A stretch of 64,000 nt of DNA from JAJFJD01 sp965228695 (GCA_965228695.1 CBDDIB010000002.1:4712001-4776000); one strand, 5' to 3'; counted from the stretch's first letter, positions 1-9,507 are shown. Numbers and translations are program-made. The notes: generated from the letters alone by a model not told the origin.

Positions 1-413
1 CGGCGGCGATATCGGTCGCATAGGCGCTTCGCGGCCCGCTTCCCAAGCCTCGATCGTTCGAATAGAAAACGGGTCTTTTCAAGTAGTTCCCGACATAAGA
101 ACCTGTAAATTTTATCGAAAATACGATCTATCTACCCCCAGTTCTTTACTACTATTGAGACGTTCTATAACCCCCAATTCACTTTGCGCCAAAAATCTCG
201 GCGAATCATACTGACAATATAAAGGGTTACGGTGTTGTCGGGATGCGCCTGACCGCGTGTATTTGGTGAGTAACCGCATCTCTACCTTTCTAGTCCGTAT
301 GGGTGGCCAGTTCTTTTTTCGAACTGGATGGGACGGAGTAGATCGCTAAATCGAAGGATACCGGCACGGCCCCTTGGTGAAATTAGCCTTTCAATTTAAG
401 GGCTTATAACGAT
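1..413. other. Non-coding leader before the wbaP-like gene
   Basis: No supported gene lies here. The stretch from about 60 to 240 is AT-rich compared with the rest of the window and probably holds the promoter of the downstream gene, but no convincing -35/-10 pair is assigned. Two small inverted repeats are visible: 307-313 with 321-327 (7 bp, loop mostly T) and 385-391 with 398-404 (7 bp with one G-T pair). The second would hide the AAGGG in front of the ATG at 414. A minus-strand ATG at 19-21 could be the first codon of a gene leaving the left edge, but only seven codons are visible. Confidence 0.5.
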
Positions 414-1904
414 ATGTCAAAATTAAGGGGGGAGAGCGTAGTGCCGTTAGATTCGGTCATCGCCAAAAGCATTGTCGATTTTCGAGACCTCGCCCGCGAC
501 CTGCGCGAACGTCGGTCCATCTGGCTTATTATGCTTCTGGCCGATGTGGTTGCCCTGGAGCTCTGCGTTCTGCTCGGCTATCTGACGCGCTTGGCCCTCA
601 GCCCAATTTGGCCCATCGCGATCAGTACCGATCAGTTCGGCGCCATCGCGCTCGGCGTCCTGGCACTGCCGGTCGCTCTGCATTTCATGGGCATGTATCC
701 CGGCTACGGCATCAGCCCGATCGTCCGGCTGCGTCAACGGGTCATGGCCAGTTTCGTCCTGTTCGGCGTCCTCATCGCCTGGAACTACCTGGAGCGCAGC
801 GAAGAGCTGTCGCGCGGCATCTTGGTCGCATCGATGGCCTACGCGCTGATCCTGCCCTTCCTGATCGAAGCCGTCGCGCGAAAAATTCTGATCAAGCTCA
901 AGATGTGGGGACAGCCGACGATCGTTCTCGGGGCCGGAGACACGGGCACGAACATGATCGAACTGCTGCAGCGCCGCCCGGAATTGGGCATGGTGCCGGT
1001 GGCGATGTTCGACGACGATTCGGCGAAATGGGGCAAGCAGGTCGGCGGCGTCGAAGTTCTCGGCCCTCTGGCCCATGCCGCATCACTCGACCAGTCGCGC
1101 ATCCGGACCGCGATCCTCGCCGTGCCGATGGATGACGAACAATTGGCCGCGGACGTCCTGGACAAGCTGCGCTTCGAGAACGTCATCATCGTGCCGCGCT
1201 TGTTCGGCGTGCAAAGCCTTTGGGTCTCGCCGATCGATCTCGACGGCGTTGTCGGCCTGCAGGTAACGAATAATCTCTCGCTGCCGCATAACTACGTGAT
1301 CAAGCGCCTGCTCGACTATGCCGTATCGATCCCGGCCGCGATTCTCTCGCTGCCGGTCCTGCTGGTGTCCGCGCTGTGGATCATGCTGGTCGACGGCGCG
1401 CCGATCTTCTTCACGCAGGAGCGCCGCGGTTTCCGCGGAAAGACGATCAAGGTCCTGAAGCTGCGGACCATGTATCGCGACGCCGAACAACGGTTGGAAA
1501 AGCACCTCGCCGACAATCCGGAAGCCCGCGAGGAATGGCAGCGGTTCTTCAAGCTGAAGAAGGACCCGCGCGTCCTGCCGGGCGTCGGCTCCTTCCTGCG
1601 CCGCACCAGCCTCGACGAACTGCCGCAAATCTTCAACGTCCTGCGCGGCGACATGTCTCTGGTCGGCCCGCGGCCGTTCCCGGAATATCACCTGTGTCAC
1701 TTCGATCAGCGCTTCTGCGACTTCCGTGCCAGCGTGCAGCCGGGTCTCACCGGTCTATGGCAGGTCTCCGCGCGCAGCGACGGCGATCTCGCCGTGCAAG
1801 AGTCGCTCGACAGCTACTACATCCGGAACTGGTCGCTGTGGCTCGACCTCTACGTCCTGATGCGCACGATCGTGACGGTCGTCCGCGGAACCGGCGCCTA
1901 CTAG
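414..1904 (+). CDS. wbaP: Undecaprenyl-phosphate glycosyl-1-phosphate transferase (WbaP type)
   Basis: Predicted to start glycan synthesis by moving a sugar-1-phosphate from a nucleotide sugar to undecaprenyl phosphate at the inner membrane. The 496-residue protein has the full WbaP layout: four hydrophobic segments in about the first 160 residues, a Rossmann-like middle domain (VLGAGDTG near residue 171), another membrane segment near 310, and a C-terminal bacterial sugar transferase domain with KLRTM, RRTSLDELPQ, GDMSLVGPRP and PGLTGLWQ motifs. ATG 414 has only a distant AAGGG, while GTG 441 (codon 10) is preceded by AGGGGGGAGA at good spacing, so translation may really start at 441. It converges on the glutathione transferase gene across a terminator, and is the only gene of the glycan locus on this strand. 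Sugar specificity cannot be read from sequence. Confidence 0.9.
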   Translation: MSKLRGESVVPLDSVIAKSIVDFRDLARDLRERRSIWLIMLLADVVALELCVLLGYLTRLALSPIWPIAISTDQFGAIALGVLALPVALHFMGMYPGYGISPIVRLRQRVMASFVLFGVLIAWNYLERSEELSRGILVASMAYALILPFLIEAVARKILIKLKMWGQPTIVLGAGDTGTNMIELLQRRPELGMVPVAMFDDDSAKWGKQVGGVEVLGPLAHAASLDQSRIRTAILAVPMDDEQLAADVLDKLRFENVIIVPRLFGVQSLWVSPIDLDGVVGLQVTNNLSLPHNYVIKRLLDYAVSIPAAILSLPVLLVSALWIMLVDGAPIFFTQERRGFRGKTIKVLKLRTMYRDAEQRLEKHLADNPEAREEWQRFFKLKKDPRVLPGVGSFLRRTSLDELPQIFNVLRGDMSLVGPRPFPEYHLCHFDQRFCDFRASVQPGLTGLWQVSARSDGDLAVQESLDSYYIRNWSLWLDLYVLMRTIVTVVRGTGAY

Positions 1905-1923
1905 CCAGCGCCGAACGGAAAAC

Positions 1924-1958
1924 AAAAACCCCGGACGCCGCAGTGTCCGGGGTTTTTT
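1924..1958. terminator. Bidirectional Rho-independent terminator
   Basis: An 8-bp perfect stem (CCCCGGAC at 1929-1936 with GTCCGGGG at 1945-1952) is followed by six T on the plus strand and preceded by five A, which become the T tract on the minus strand. It lies between two convergent genes and should stop transcription from both. Confidence 0.9.
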
Positions 1959-1977
1959 GTTTTGATTTTCAGGAACT

Positions 1978-2610
1978 CTATTTCTTCTTGCGCGACGGCA
2001 CGGTGGACGCCACGGCCGGGCGGCCCGCTACGGTCGCATACCACCGGCTGAGATTGGACAGGCTTTCCGGAATGCGGATTTTTGCCACGCGCCCCAGATC
2101 GAAACCGCAAATGGCGGTGATATCCGCGATCGAATAGGCATCGCCTGCAATATACTCCCGGTCCTTCAGCTCACCGTCCAGCCAGGTCATCCGCTCCTCG
2201 ATCGTGCGCCGGCACAGATCGGCAAAATCTGGCACCTGTTCGATCCGGTCTTGCCAGTAGGGATGGCCGTGGCGGAAGGCGAAGGAGATGTTGCCCACGA
2301 CCTCGAACTCCATCCGCCGATTCCACATTTCAACGATCGCCCTCCCTTCGGCACCGGCTCCGAAGAGCGGCGGCTCGGGCTGCTGTTCCTCGAAGTACCG
2401 GCAGATCGCGACCGATTCGGCGATACAGGTGCCATCGTCGAGTTCGAGCACCGGCACGCGGGCCAGCGGGTTCAATGCGACGAAGTCGGGATCGAAATTC
2501 TGTCTCTCGGCGAGATCGATCTCGACCGTCGGCACGTCGATCCCCTTTTCGCCCAGGAAGATCGCAACCCGGCGCGGGTTGGGGGCAACGCTGCTTGTGT
2601 GGAGTTTCAT
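1978..2610 (-). CDS. Glutathione S-transferase family protein
   Basis: The 210-residue protein has the two-domain GST layout: an N-terminal thioredoxin-like fold (residues 1-80) with SSVAPNPRRV near residue 6, NPLARVPVLELDDG near 46 and ESVAICRYFEE near 64, which match the glutathione-binding cis-Pro and Glu-Ser positions, then an all-alpha C-terminal domain with an ADITA capping motif near 170. The tail is lysine-rich (SRKKK). It follows the glycan gene series on the same strand after about 100 bp and ends at the shared terminator. Nothing ties it to glycan synthesis. Its substrate is unknown. Confidence 0.88.
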   Translation of the reverse strand: MKLHTSSVAPNPRRVAIFLGEKGIDVPTVEIDLAERQNFDPDFVALNPLARVPVLELDDGTCIAESVAICRYFEEQQPEPPLFGAGAEGRAIVEMWNRRMEFEVVGNISFAFRHGHPYWQDRIEQVPDFADLCRRTIEERMTWLDGELKDREYIAGDAYSIADITAICGFDLGRVAKIRIPESLSNLSRWYATVAGRPAVASTVPSRKKK

Positions 2611-2713
2611 ACGACACCGTATCGATTTGTTGGCATGAATTCTGATGTGCGGCGCAGTTTAGCTGGACACGCGGCGCCAGGTCGAATGTCGGCTAGTGAA
2701 TAATAGAGGCATA

Positions 2714-3835
2714 CTACACACCCAGAGCGGCGACGGTTCGATCGACCATCTTCTCCACGCTGAAATTCTCGACGATACGTGTCCGTGCATCGGCGCGAAT
2801 GGCAACGGGGTCTGCGATCAGCCGGTCACTCAACCGGCCGATGCCGTCCGCAAGCGCTACTGGATCGTTAGCGGGAACTATCTCACCGGTATCACCGATA
2901 ATCCGGCGCGCGTCGCCGACATCGGTCGCAACACACGGCACGCCGGCCGCCATAGACTCGCCGAGCACGTTGGAGAACCCTTCCCCGAACGCGGAGGGTA
3001 CACAAACGATATCCAATCCTGCCATAATCGCCGGCATATCGACGCGAGGCCCTAACCGATGAGCCCGATCCTGAAGTTTCCGCGACTCCACGAGTTCATT
3101 CAGTGCCTGATTTTCCTGGCCGGTACCGGCGCCGACGAGAAGAAACGAGAAATCCTGCCCATGATCGGCCAGCCACCGCAGAGCCGTCAAGAAAGTTGCA
3201 TGATCCTTCATGGGATCGAATCGCGCGGGCAGACCAATCAGCAGCTCTGACTCTTCAATGCCGAGTTCGGCCCGTACGGTGAACCTCTTTCCCGCATCCG
3301 GCCTGAACCGCTCAACGTCAATGCCATTTGGAACAACGACGGCCCGGTCTGCCTGCATTCCCCGCTCGATAGCCGTTGCCAGCCCCCGCTGCGAATTGGA
3401 AATGATGCAATCCGCGAAACACGACAAATGCGTTTCGACCCTGTAGCTCAGCCGGGCCATCCAATCATAGCGATGAAGCTGCATGTCCGATGCGCGAATG
3501 CCAAAGATGATTTTAGGCCGGCCAACCGCCGGCCCCCGCGAAAGGGCAGCGATAATGTTTGCGGTCGGCAGATACCCATGGAGGATTTCCGGTCGCTCGG
3601 CCCGCAGGCAACGGAGGTAACGAATTGAAAATCCGAGAAAGTCCCAACGACCACGCTTGGCTAGACCGACATGCCGAACGCCCGCGCCGATCAAATCTGC
3701 CGCGAATGCGCCGCCATCATAAAATGTAACGACGGTCACATCGTGACCGCGCTTCTGCAGCCCAACCGCAAGCGCAGTCAACTGACGTTGCGCGCCGCCT
3801 AGATCCAGCGACCGGACGAGGAACATCATTTTCAT
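2714..3835 (-). CDS. GT4-family glycosyltransferase
   Basis: GT-B fold retaining glycosyltransferase. After a start at MKMMFLVRSL it shows the glycine-rich LGGAQRQLT loop typical of GT4 acceptor domains, VVPNGIDVERF in the linker, and near the C terminus the nucleotide-sugar site PSAFGEGFSNVLGESMAAG, where the two Glu of the EX7E motif are present. The chosen start (ATG 3835) gives 373 residues; a GTG at 3862 would add nine. Neither has a clear Shine-Dalgarno site. It is the last glycan gene of the leftward series, and the stop of the preceding methyltransferase lies 53 bp upstream. Donor and acceptor are not predictable. Confidence 0.88.
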   Translation of the reverse strand: MKMMFLVRSLDLGGAQRQLTALAVGLQKRGHDVTVVTFYDGGAFAADLIGAGVRHVGLAKRGRWDFLGFSIRYLRCLRAERPEILHGYLPTANIIAALSRGPAVGRPKIIFGIRASDMQLHRYDWMARLSYRVETHLSCFADCIISNSQRGLATAIERGMQADRAVVVPNGIDVERFRPDAGKRFTVRAELGIEESELLIGLPARFDPMKDHATFLTALRWLADHGQDFSFLLVGAGTGQENQALNELVESRKLQDRAHRLGPRVDMPAIMAGLDIVCVPSAFGEGFSNVLGESMAAGVPCVATDVGDARRIIGDTGEIVPANDPVALADGIGRLSDRLIADPVAIRADARTRIVENFSVEKMVDRTVAALGV

Positions 3836-3888
3836 TGGAGAAGGTGGCGAATCGGCCGGCACGTTCGTACGTAGGCAGGCGGTGCCGG

Positions 3889-4725
3889 CTAGCTTGTTCT
3901 CTGGAACACGAACTCGTTGCAGCCGTGCCCGTTGCGCGTCCGGAGTTTTCGGAGCACATAACCCCGCTTCTTGTAGAATTCGAAAATGTCCTCGGGCGTG
4001 CTGGCCTCGAAGGGATATCCACCGACCCAGTCAACGACGTCGCGCCATGGTGACATACCACGCTCGCGGGAATACTCCCGCCAGGCCCGAACGGCGTGAC
4101 CGAGCAACAGGTCGCGCAAAAAGGCTTTGCCCCACATACGCACGAAACAGGGCCACAGAACCAAAAATCGGAGATAGGGAGGCAGGCTGACATAGGTCTT
4201 TTTGATCCACGCCCAGCGCCGGGTCGGCCCGCCCTGGTGATTGTAAATTGCGATAAAGAGCAGACCATTCTCGGCCACGAGAGAATCGACGTTTTCGAGC
4301 GCCCGCCACATCGCCCCCGTATGGTGGAGAACCCCCCAGGAGTAAACGATATCCCATTTTCCCAGCGTATCGAGGAAGTCGGGATCGAGTGCCGATCCTG
4401 CGCCGATATCCCAGTCCGGATCGTCGCGGCGATACCGATCTCGAAGGGCCATCGCGCATGCGACGGAGTCCAGATCGACATCGAAAGACCGCACCGTCGC
4501 ACCAAGCCGGCGCGCGACAAGCGAGGACAACCCACTTCCTGAGCCAATATCCAAAAACCGTTTGCCGGAAAGACTGTCGAGCTCGAGCATTTCGACCAAC
4601 GACTTTTCCGCTTTGTCTATTCGATCGTCGTCAAGATCATGGAGAAACCGTTGCCAATTTTCGCCAAAGGCGAATGCGTCTACGGGCTTAGCTGTCTGCA
4701 CGTGATTCGTCACGAAGTGGTCCAT
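3889..4725 (-). CDS. Class I SAM-dependent methyltransferase
   Basis: The 278-residue protein has a Rossmann methyltransferase core: motif I FLDIGSGSGLSSL near residue 56, an acidic residue ending strand 2 in VRSFDVDLDS, and a post-core WDIVYSWGVLHHTG typical of UbiE/UbiG-like small-molecule methyltransferases. The C terminus is rich in aromatic and basic residues and may bind membrane. Its first codons overlap the end of the next upstream glycosyltransferase gene by 16 bp, so the two are translated together. A role in methylating a sugar of the glycan is inferred from context only. Confidence 0.82.
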   Translation of the reverse strand: MDHFVTNHVQTAKPVDAFAFGENWQRFLHDLDDDRIDKAEKSLVEMLELDSLSGKRFLDIGSGSGLSSLVARRLGATVRSFDVDLDSVACAMALRDRYRRDDPDWDIGAGSALDPDFLDTLGKWDIVYSWGVLHHTGAMWRALENVDSLVAENGLLFIAIYNHQGGPTRRWAWIKKTYVSLPPYLRFLVLWPCFVRMWGKAFLRDLLLGHAVRAWREYSRERGMSPWRDVVDWVGGYPFEASTPEDIFEFYKKRGYVLRKLRTRNGHGCNEFVFQRTS

Positions 4726-5945
4726 CCGGTGTCACTAACAAACCCGTTCACTGGTTTATCCGAATTCGAGAGCAGCTCACGGTAGAGATTTTCGTACCGG
4801 TCCACGCAATCGTCGATCGCAAATAGCGCGCATGCACGTTCTCTGGCGGCGGTTCCCAAGCGTCCACGCAAATCGGCGCTCGCGGCAAGTTCTCGAATGG
4901 CCGCCGCCAACGAATCGGGAGACCGCGGCGGCACCAAACGCCCAACGTCATCATCGCCGATCGCTTCCCCGTTGCCGCCGACCGCTGTCGCAATCGTCGG
5001 AACACCGGCGACCAGTGATTCGAGAACGGCGTTGGAAAATCCTTCCTGATGCGACGCGAGGACAGAGATATCGGCCGCACAATAAAGGCCCCCGACATCG
5101 TCGAAGTCACCCAAAAGCCGCACATTGGATCCGATGCCCAGCTCATCAGCGTAGCGTTCCAGATCGGCCGCAATTCCGCTATCCCGACCGGCGCACACCA
5201 AAACCCATCGCGGCGGTAATTCGGCGGCAATTCTGGATAGCGCCTCGAACAAATCCCGATGTCCTTTGTAGGGGATAAGATTTGCGACCGAGACCAGCAC
5301 CAACGCGTCATCCTCTATGTCCAAACGGCGGCGCATGGAAAGCCGGTTCCGTTCGGTCCCAGCCGCTTGGACCGGCACGCCGTTGTAGATCAATCCGATG
5401 CGGTCCTTGGGCACACCTTCTTCGGCGAGCTGTTCGATCACCGCGCGGGAGTTTCCCAAGACGGCATTCATGCCTCGGATGAGACGGCGTTCCACCCGGG
5501 CCAACGCTGGATTATCCGCTTGATAGTTGCGCAACGACCGGCGGCTCGCCAACACGATTGGATGCCGAGCAAGCCCTGCCGCCGCGCCGCCGATGATGGT
5601 CGCCATCGGTAGAAAACAATGGCAGATGTCCGGTTTCTCCCGCTTTATGATATTGCGCAGCCGGAAAATCTCGGTCGCATACACCGCCAAGCCCCGGAAC
5701 GGCGGCGGCAGTTTGGTGACGAAGGGCTGGTCGCCAAGCGGGAAATCAATAGTAATGCCGGCATCCCGAATGGGCTCCGCCATAGCCCCTTCATCGCCGA
5801 GCGCATAGACACGCGGTGTAATCCCCCGCGCGAGGAGCCGTGGCAGAAGCAAGGACAAATGCCGCTCCGTCCCACCGGTTCCCAGGCCGCACGCGACAAC
5901 GAGCAGGGAAATCGGATCTTTCCGATCCGAGGCGCTACTGTCCAT
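4710..5945 (-). CDS. GT4-family glycosyltransferase
   Basis: A 411-residue GT-B glycosyltransferase with the N-terminal GLGTGGTERHLSLL loop, a central LIYNGVPVQ linker, LVSVANLIPYKGHRDL at the start of the C-terminal domain, and LASHQEGFSNAVLESLVAG carrying the EX7E donor-site motif near residue 300. It overlaps the following methyltransferase by 16 bp and the preceding deacetylase-like gene by 11 bp, so it sits inside a translationally coupled chain. Transfer of one sugar to the growing lipid-linked glycan on the cytoplasmic side of the membrane is the expected role; specificity is unknown. Confidence 0.88.
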   Translation of the reverse strand: MDSSASDRKDPISLLVVACGLGTGGTERHLSLLLPRLLARGITPRVYALGDEGAMAEPIRDAGITIDFPLGDQPFVTKLPPPFRGLAVYATEIFRLRNIIKREKPDICHCFLPMATIIGGAAAGLARHPIVLASRRSLRNYQADNPALARVERRLIRGMNAVLGNSRAVIEQLAEEGVPKDRIGLIYNGVPVQAAGTERNRLSMRRRLDIEDDALVLVSVANLIPYKGHRDLFEALSRIAAELPPRWVLVCAGRDSGIAADLERYADELGIGSNVRLLGDFDDVGGLYCAADISVLASHQEGFSNAVLESLVAGVPTIATAVGGNGEAIGDDDVGRLVPPRSPDSLAAAIRELAASADLRGRLGTAARERACALFAIDDCVDRYENLYRELLSNSDKPVNGFVSDTGWTTS

Positions 5946-6744
5946 TGTGCCGTGCCGCGGGAAATCCGAGCCGTTCGGCCAGCGCCTCGAAGCGCCCGTC
6001 CCGTTCCATCACAGCGGCATAAAAGTCGAAATTTGCGCTGGCGCGGCCATCCACAACGCGATGCAGGCGCATCACCGGGGGCATCGGTTCCGGCGTCCAC
6101 CAAACCGGGTGAGTTAACACATGCAACCGCGGAAAGGGTGGCGCAGCCAAAACGTCCTCAAGACGGTCGTAGCGCCAAATTCCGTTCGAATCCGAAACGT
6201 ATTTGTAGCCATCCTGATAGGATTTCGTACTGGAATTGAGCATACCGCAGATTTCTTCCGCACGGTCGAGCCGTGACTGATGCAGAACGTAATTGTGGAA
6301 GGACATGGTGGTAACAGGTACGCCGGCAACCGTCTCGATGAGTTGCTTTTCCAGACCGATGCGCGCGAGGATCTGTTCCTGTGACACCGCCTCGACCTCC
6401 AGGCCGACATCCATATCGAAATGAAGGCCGATTTCATGACCCAGCCCGGCAATTTGCCGGATAACGCCGGCGGTATCGGGCTCAAGGATGTTGTAATAGC
6501 GGCTGCTTACCAGGATATGATAGATGCACCGCAAACCAAGCGCCGCCTCCAACTTTGCAAAAGCGAGGCCACGGTGCGGACTATAGTCGACGTCGTGCCG
6601 CCAAATCACGAACGGCACGTCCGGCGCTGCGCCATATGACACGAATTCGTATTTCGACGCCGCGATTTGAAGCAAACGTTCATAGTTCGCTTCGGTAAAA
6701 TCCCTCTCTTCGGCGTATCTCTCGTCGTCGGACGAACGGGTCAT
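5935..6744 (-). CDS. Polysaccharide deacetylase-like protein
   Basis: A NodB-superfamily (CE4-like) protein of about 269 residues. The sequence VIWRHDVDYSPHRG carries the conserved HDVD metal/catalytic motif, and GHEIGLHFDMD the later histidines. Members found in glycan clusters are usually annotated as polysaccharide deacetylases, but many lack tested activity. I take ATG 6744; a TTG at 6774 would add ten residues. AGGAG lies about 13 bases before the ATG, a long spacing. It overlaps the downstream glycosyltransferase by 11 bp. No signal peptide is visible, so it may act on a cytoplasmic sugar nucleotide or lipid-linked intermediate. Confidence 0.75.
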   Translation of the reverse strand: MTRSSDDERYAEERDFTEANYERLLQIAASKYEFVSYGAAPDVPFVIWRHDVDYSPHRGLAFAKLEAALGLRCIYHILVSSRYYNILEPDTAGVIRQIAGLGHEIGLHFDMDVGLEVEAVSQEQILARIGLEKQLIETVAGVPVTTMSFHNYVLHQSRLDRAEEICGMLNSSTKSYQDGYKYVSDSNGIWRYDRLEDVLAAPPFPRLHVLTHPVWWTPEPMPPVMRLHRVVDGRASANFDFYAAVMERDGRFEALAERLGFPAARHNGQ

Positions 6745-6796
6745 CGGTATTGGGTAACTCCTAATCTTCGGCAAAAGCGACCGGGCCAGCGCAGGC

Positions 6797-7684
6797 CTAT
6801 CCGCGGCTGCCGGGTATACGCTTCGCAGGATTTCCGAGCACCTTCATACCGGGATCCACCGCACGCATCACAACGCTTCCCAGCGCGATATGCGCACCGT
6901 CGCCGACCGAGATGTAATCGATGATGGTGGCGTTCGGCCCGATCCAAACATCCGTGCCAATGGTCACGCTGCCGGACACGACAACGCCAGCAGCGATAAA
7001 GGTTCGTGCGCCGACGCTACAGTTATGCGCAATGTGGACGTGATCGTCGGTCTTCACGTGGTCGCCGACTCGGGTTTCGTCGAGGGCCGCCCGGACCACT
7101 GTGCAATTCGCACCGATTTCGACGCCATCGCCAATGCGGACCATCCCGATATGCGGGAAGGAGATCGGCGAGTTGTCGTCATCACGCACGAAGCCGAAAC
7201 CGCGTGCGCCGATCGTCGAGTTGGGTTTGATAAAACATCCGCTGCCAACCACTGTCCGCGCTTCGATAACCACGTTGGCGCCGACCACGGTCCCGGATCC
7301 GATTGCCACATCGTCACCGATATATACGCCCGCGCCGAGCACCACATCGTTCCCAAGCACGGCGGTGTCCGAAACAGTTGCCGACCCTACGGCATATGCC
7401 GGTTTCGGCTCGGGGAAATATTCATTCAACACCTTACAAAACGCCAGTCGGGGATTGTTGCAGGATACGACGGCACACTTCAGGTCCGGGGCGATCTCAG
7501 GTGTCGTGATGCAGAGAACGGTCGACAGCTTATTCAGTGCGGCCGTCGCCGACGGATCGGCCTTGCTCAGAAACACAATTGTGCCCGCCTCCGCCGAGGC
7601 CAACGACCGGGCGGCAGTGACTTCAATATCCGAACCGGCCAACGAGCTGCCGAGATAGGACGCAATTCTCGACGCATGGATCAT
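6797..7684 (-). CDS. LpxD-like hexapeptide-repeat acyltransferase
   Basis: The 295-residue protein has an N-terminal UDP-binding domain like that of LpxD (RSLASAEAGTIVFLSK), then a left-handed beta-helix of many hexapeptide repeats and a His in ARTFIAAG/HIAHNCSVGA context. LpxD proper is about 340 residues and belongs to lipid A genes; here the protein is shorter and lies in a glycan series, so N- or O-acylation of a nucleotide sugar seems at least as likely as a lipid A role. ATG 7684 is chosen because it forms an ATGA overlap with the ABC transporter stop. Confidence 0.8.
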   Translation of the reverse strand: MIHASRIASYLGSSLAGSDIEVTAARSLASAEAGTIVFLSKADPSATAALNKLSTVLCITTPEIAPDLKCAVVSCNNPRLAFCKVLNEYFPEPKPAYAVGSATVSDTAVLGNDVVLGAGVYIGDDVAIGSGTVVGANVVIEARTVVGSGCFIKPNSTIGARGFGFVRDDDNSPISFPHIGMVRIGDGVEIGANCTVVRAALDETRVGDHVKTDDHVHIAHNCSVGARTFIAAGVVVSGSVTIGTDVWIGPNATIIDYISVGDGAHIALGSVVMRAVDPGMKVLGNPAKRIPGSRG

Positions 7685-9471
7685 GGCAATGCTTCCGTCG
7701 TGTCGTCCTGTGCAGCTTGAAACTCCCACAAGCGCCGGAACGGGCCATCCTCTTGGATCAAGGATTCGAAATCTCCGGACTCCACGATACGGCCGTCTTC
7801 GAAAACCAGAATCCGATCCGCCTTACGCAGAGTCGATAGGCGGTGCGCGATCATGACGATCGTCACTTTGCCGCGAAGCGTATCGATAGCCCGCAAGACC
7901 TGCTGTTCGCTCTCGGAATCCAGCGCACTGGTCGCTTCGTCGAGAATGATCAATCGCTTGTTCCCGTACAATGCCCTTGCGAGCCCGATCCGTTGGCGCT
8001 GCCCACCCGACATGCGTACGCTCCGACCGCCGATTACCGTATCGTATCCGTCGGGAAATTTTCGAATAAACTCATCCGCGTTTGCGAGAATCGCGGCCTG
8101 CTGCACGTCCGCGGCAACGACATTCTTGGAACCCCACGCTATATTCTCGGCGACCGTCCCTTGCAGAAGCAGGGTCTCCTGCGCCACGTAGCCGATCTGT
8201 TGTCGCCACCCTCGCAGATCCAGCTTCTGAACAGCGTTATCGTCAATCGCAGCCATTCCTTGCACCGGCGCGACCAAACCAACGATCGAGTCGACAAACG
8301 TCGATTTTCCTGCCCCCGATGGCCCGGTGAGCCCAACGACCGAACCGGCTGAAATATCGACGGAGACATCGGATAAGGCTGGCTGATCGCCGTACCGGAC
8401 AGTCAGGCCACGAATCGAGATGGCCGCGGGCCCCGCCGACGGGAGCGTTACGCCATCGGCCCGATGCTCCGCTGCCGCGACGGCATTCTCGTACTCGCTC
8501 TGAGTCGACAGCAACGCCGGCGCCGACAATGCGAAGGATTGCCGAAGCTGCTGAAATGTCGAGAGTTGCACGTACAAGCGCAGAAAGACGTATATCGAAA
8601 CGATTATCGACGCCACGCTGATCGTGGCGTATTTCAGGGCCAACCAGACTCCCAATCCCAACATCACATATCCGACGGACATGTAGATCAGCATGACCAC
8701 CGCCGGTATGACGCCGGCCGTCACGTAGGTCCCGCGATACCGTTCGATCGCATTCCGCATCACGGACTGTGCGGTCGCCTCCGTCGCGGTCGCCTTAATG
8801 AGTTTGGCGCTCACGAGAAATTCCTGAGCGTGATGCAAGACCCGCTCCGAGACCGCCGTTACGTCCTCACCCACTCTGCGGCTCTTCCGGCTCAACGGCC
8901 GCGTTAGAAGGTATATTCCGATCCCAAATACCGTCAGGAAGGCAACCATCTTCCATGCGGCGGCGAGCGAGATCGCAGCGTAAACCAAAATAAACAAGGC
9001 CGAATTGATGAGTTGCAGCGCCATGCTAAGCGCTGCGCTGATCCGCGAGGTTTCGCTCACGATAATATTCGCTTGCTGACTGGCCTCGGTCCGCATGAGA
9101 TACGGCCAATCCGCCATGATCACCGTGTTGAAGAGACGGTGCCGCCAATCCGCCGTGTATTTGTTGGTACACACCACCTCGAACCACGTCCGGGCGAAGG
9201 TCGCACAAACCTGCAATACCAATACACTGACCATAACCGCGAGCAACGGCTCCAACTCCGGCGATATCGACAGCGCCGCGAGAACCTGATCAACGGCATT
9301 GTTCAGGACATTCGCATCGCCGTCGCTGCCAAGCCCGAATTTGGACAGGAGCGGCAACAGCATCGTAAGACCAATGCCTTCCAGAAGCGACGCCACGCAC
9401 ATCAAGACAATCAGCAGCGGGACGCGGTAGCCGAGGTACCGGTAGCTGTCACGCAATATGGCGCTAAACAT
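7681..9471 (-). CDS. ABC exporter with fused ATPase (MsbA/PglK-like)
   Basis: This 596-residue half-transporter has about six transmembrane helices in the first 330 residues and one ATPase domain: Walker A GPSGAGKST near residue 385, signature MSGGQRQRIGLARAL, Walker B RLIILDEATSALD, and the switch histidine in MIAHRLSTL. The family moves amphipathic substrates: MsbA flips lipid A and PglK flips lipid-linked oligosaccharide. No Wzx-type flippase is seen in the window and the gene lies among glycosyltransferases, so flipping of an undecaprenyl-linked glycan is my inference. Its stop overlaps the start of the LpxD-like gene (ATGA). Confidence 0.88.
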   Translation of the reverse strand: MFSAILRDSYRYLGYRVPLLIVLMCVASLLEGIGLTMLLPLLSKFGLGSDGDANVLNNAVDQVLAALSISPELEPLLAVMVSVLVLQVCATFARTWFEVVCTNKYTADWRHRLFNTVIMADWPYLMRTEASQQANIIVSETSRISAALSMALQLINSALFILVYAAISLAAAWKMVAFLTVFGIGIYLLTRPLSRKSRRVGEDVTAVSERVLHHAQEFLVSAKLIKATATEATAQSVMRNAIERYRGTYVTAGVIPAVVMLIYMSVGYVMLGLGVWLALKYATISVASIIVSIYVFLRLYVQLSTFQQLRQSFALSAPALLSTQSEYENAVAAAEHRADGVTLPSAGPAAISIRGLTVRYGDQPALSDVSVDISAGSVVGLTGPSGAGKSTFVDSIVGLVAPVQGMAAIDDNAVQKLDLRGWRQQIGYVAQETLLLQGTVAENIAWGSKNVVAADVQQAAILANADEFIRKFPDGYDTVIGGRSVRMSGGQRQRIGLARALYGNKRLIILDEATSALDSESEQQVLRAIDTLRGKVTIVMIAHRLSTLRKADRILVFEDGRIVESGDFESLIQEDGPFRRLWEFQAAQDDTTEALP

Positions 9472-9507
9472 GAACGTCCAAATTTGGGATTGGGCCGAAC
9501 AACGTAC

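Noticed and set aside
6797..7684. Assignment as LpxD of lipid A synthesis
   Set aside because: It is shorter than LpxD, is inside a glycan series, and no fabZ, lpxA or lpxB gene is adjacent.
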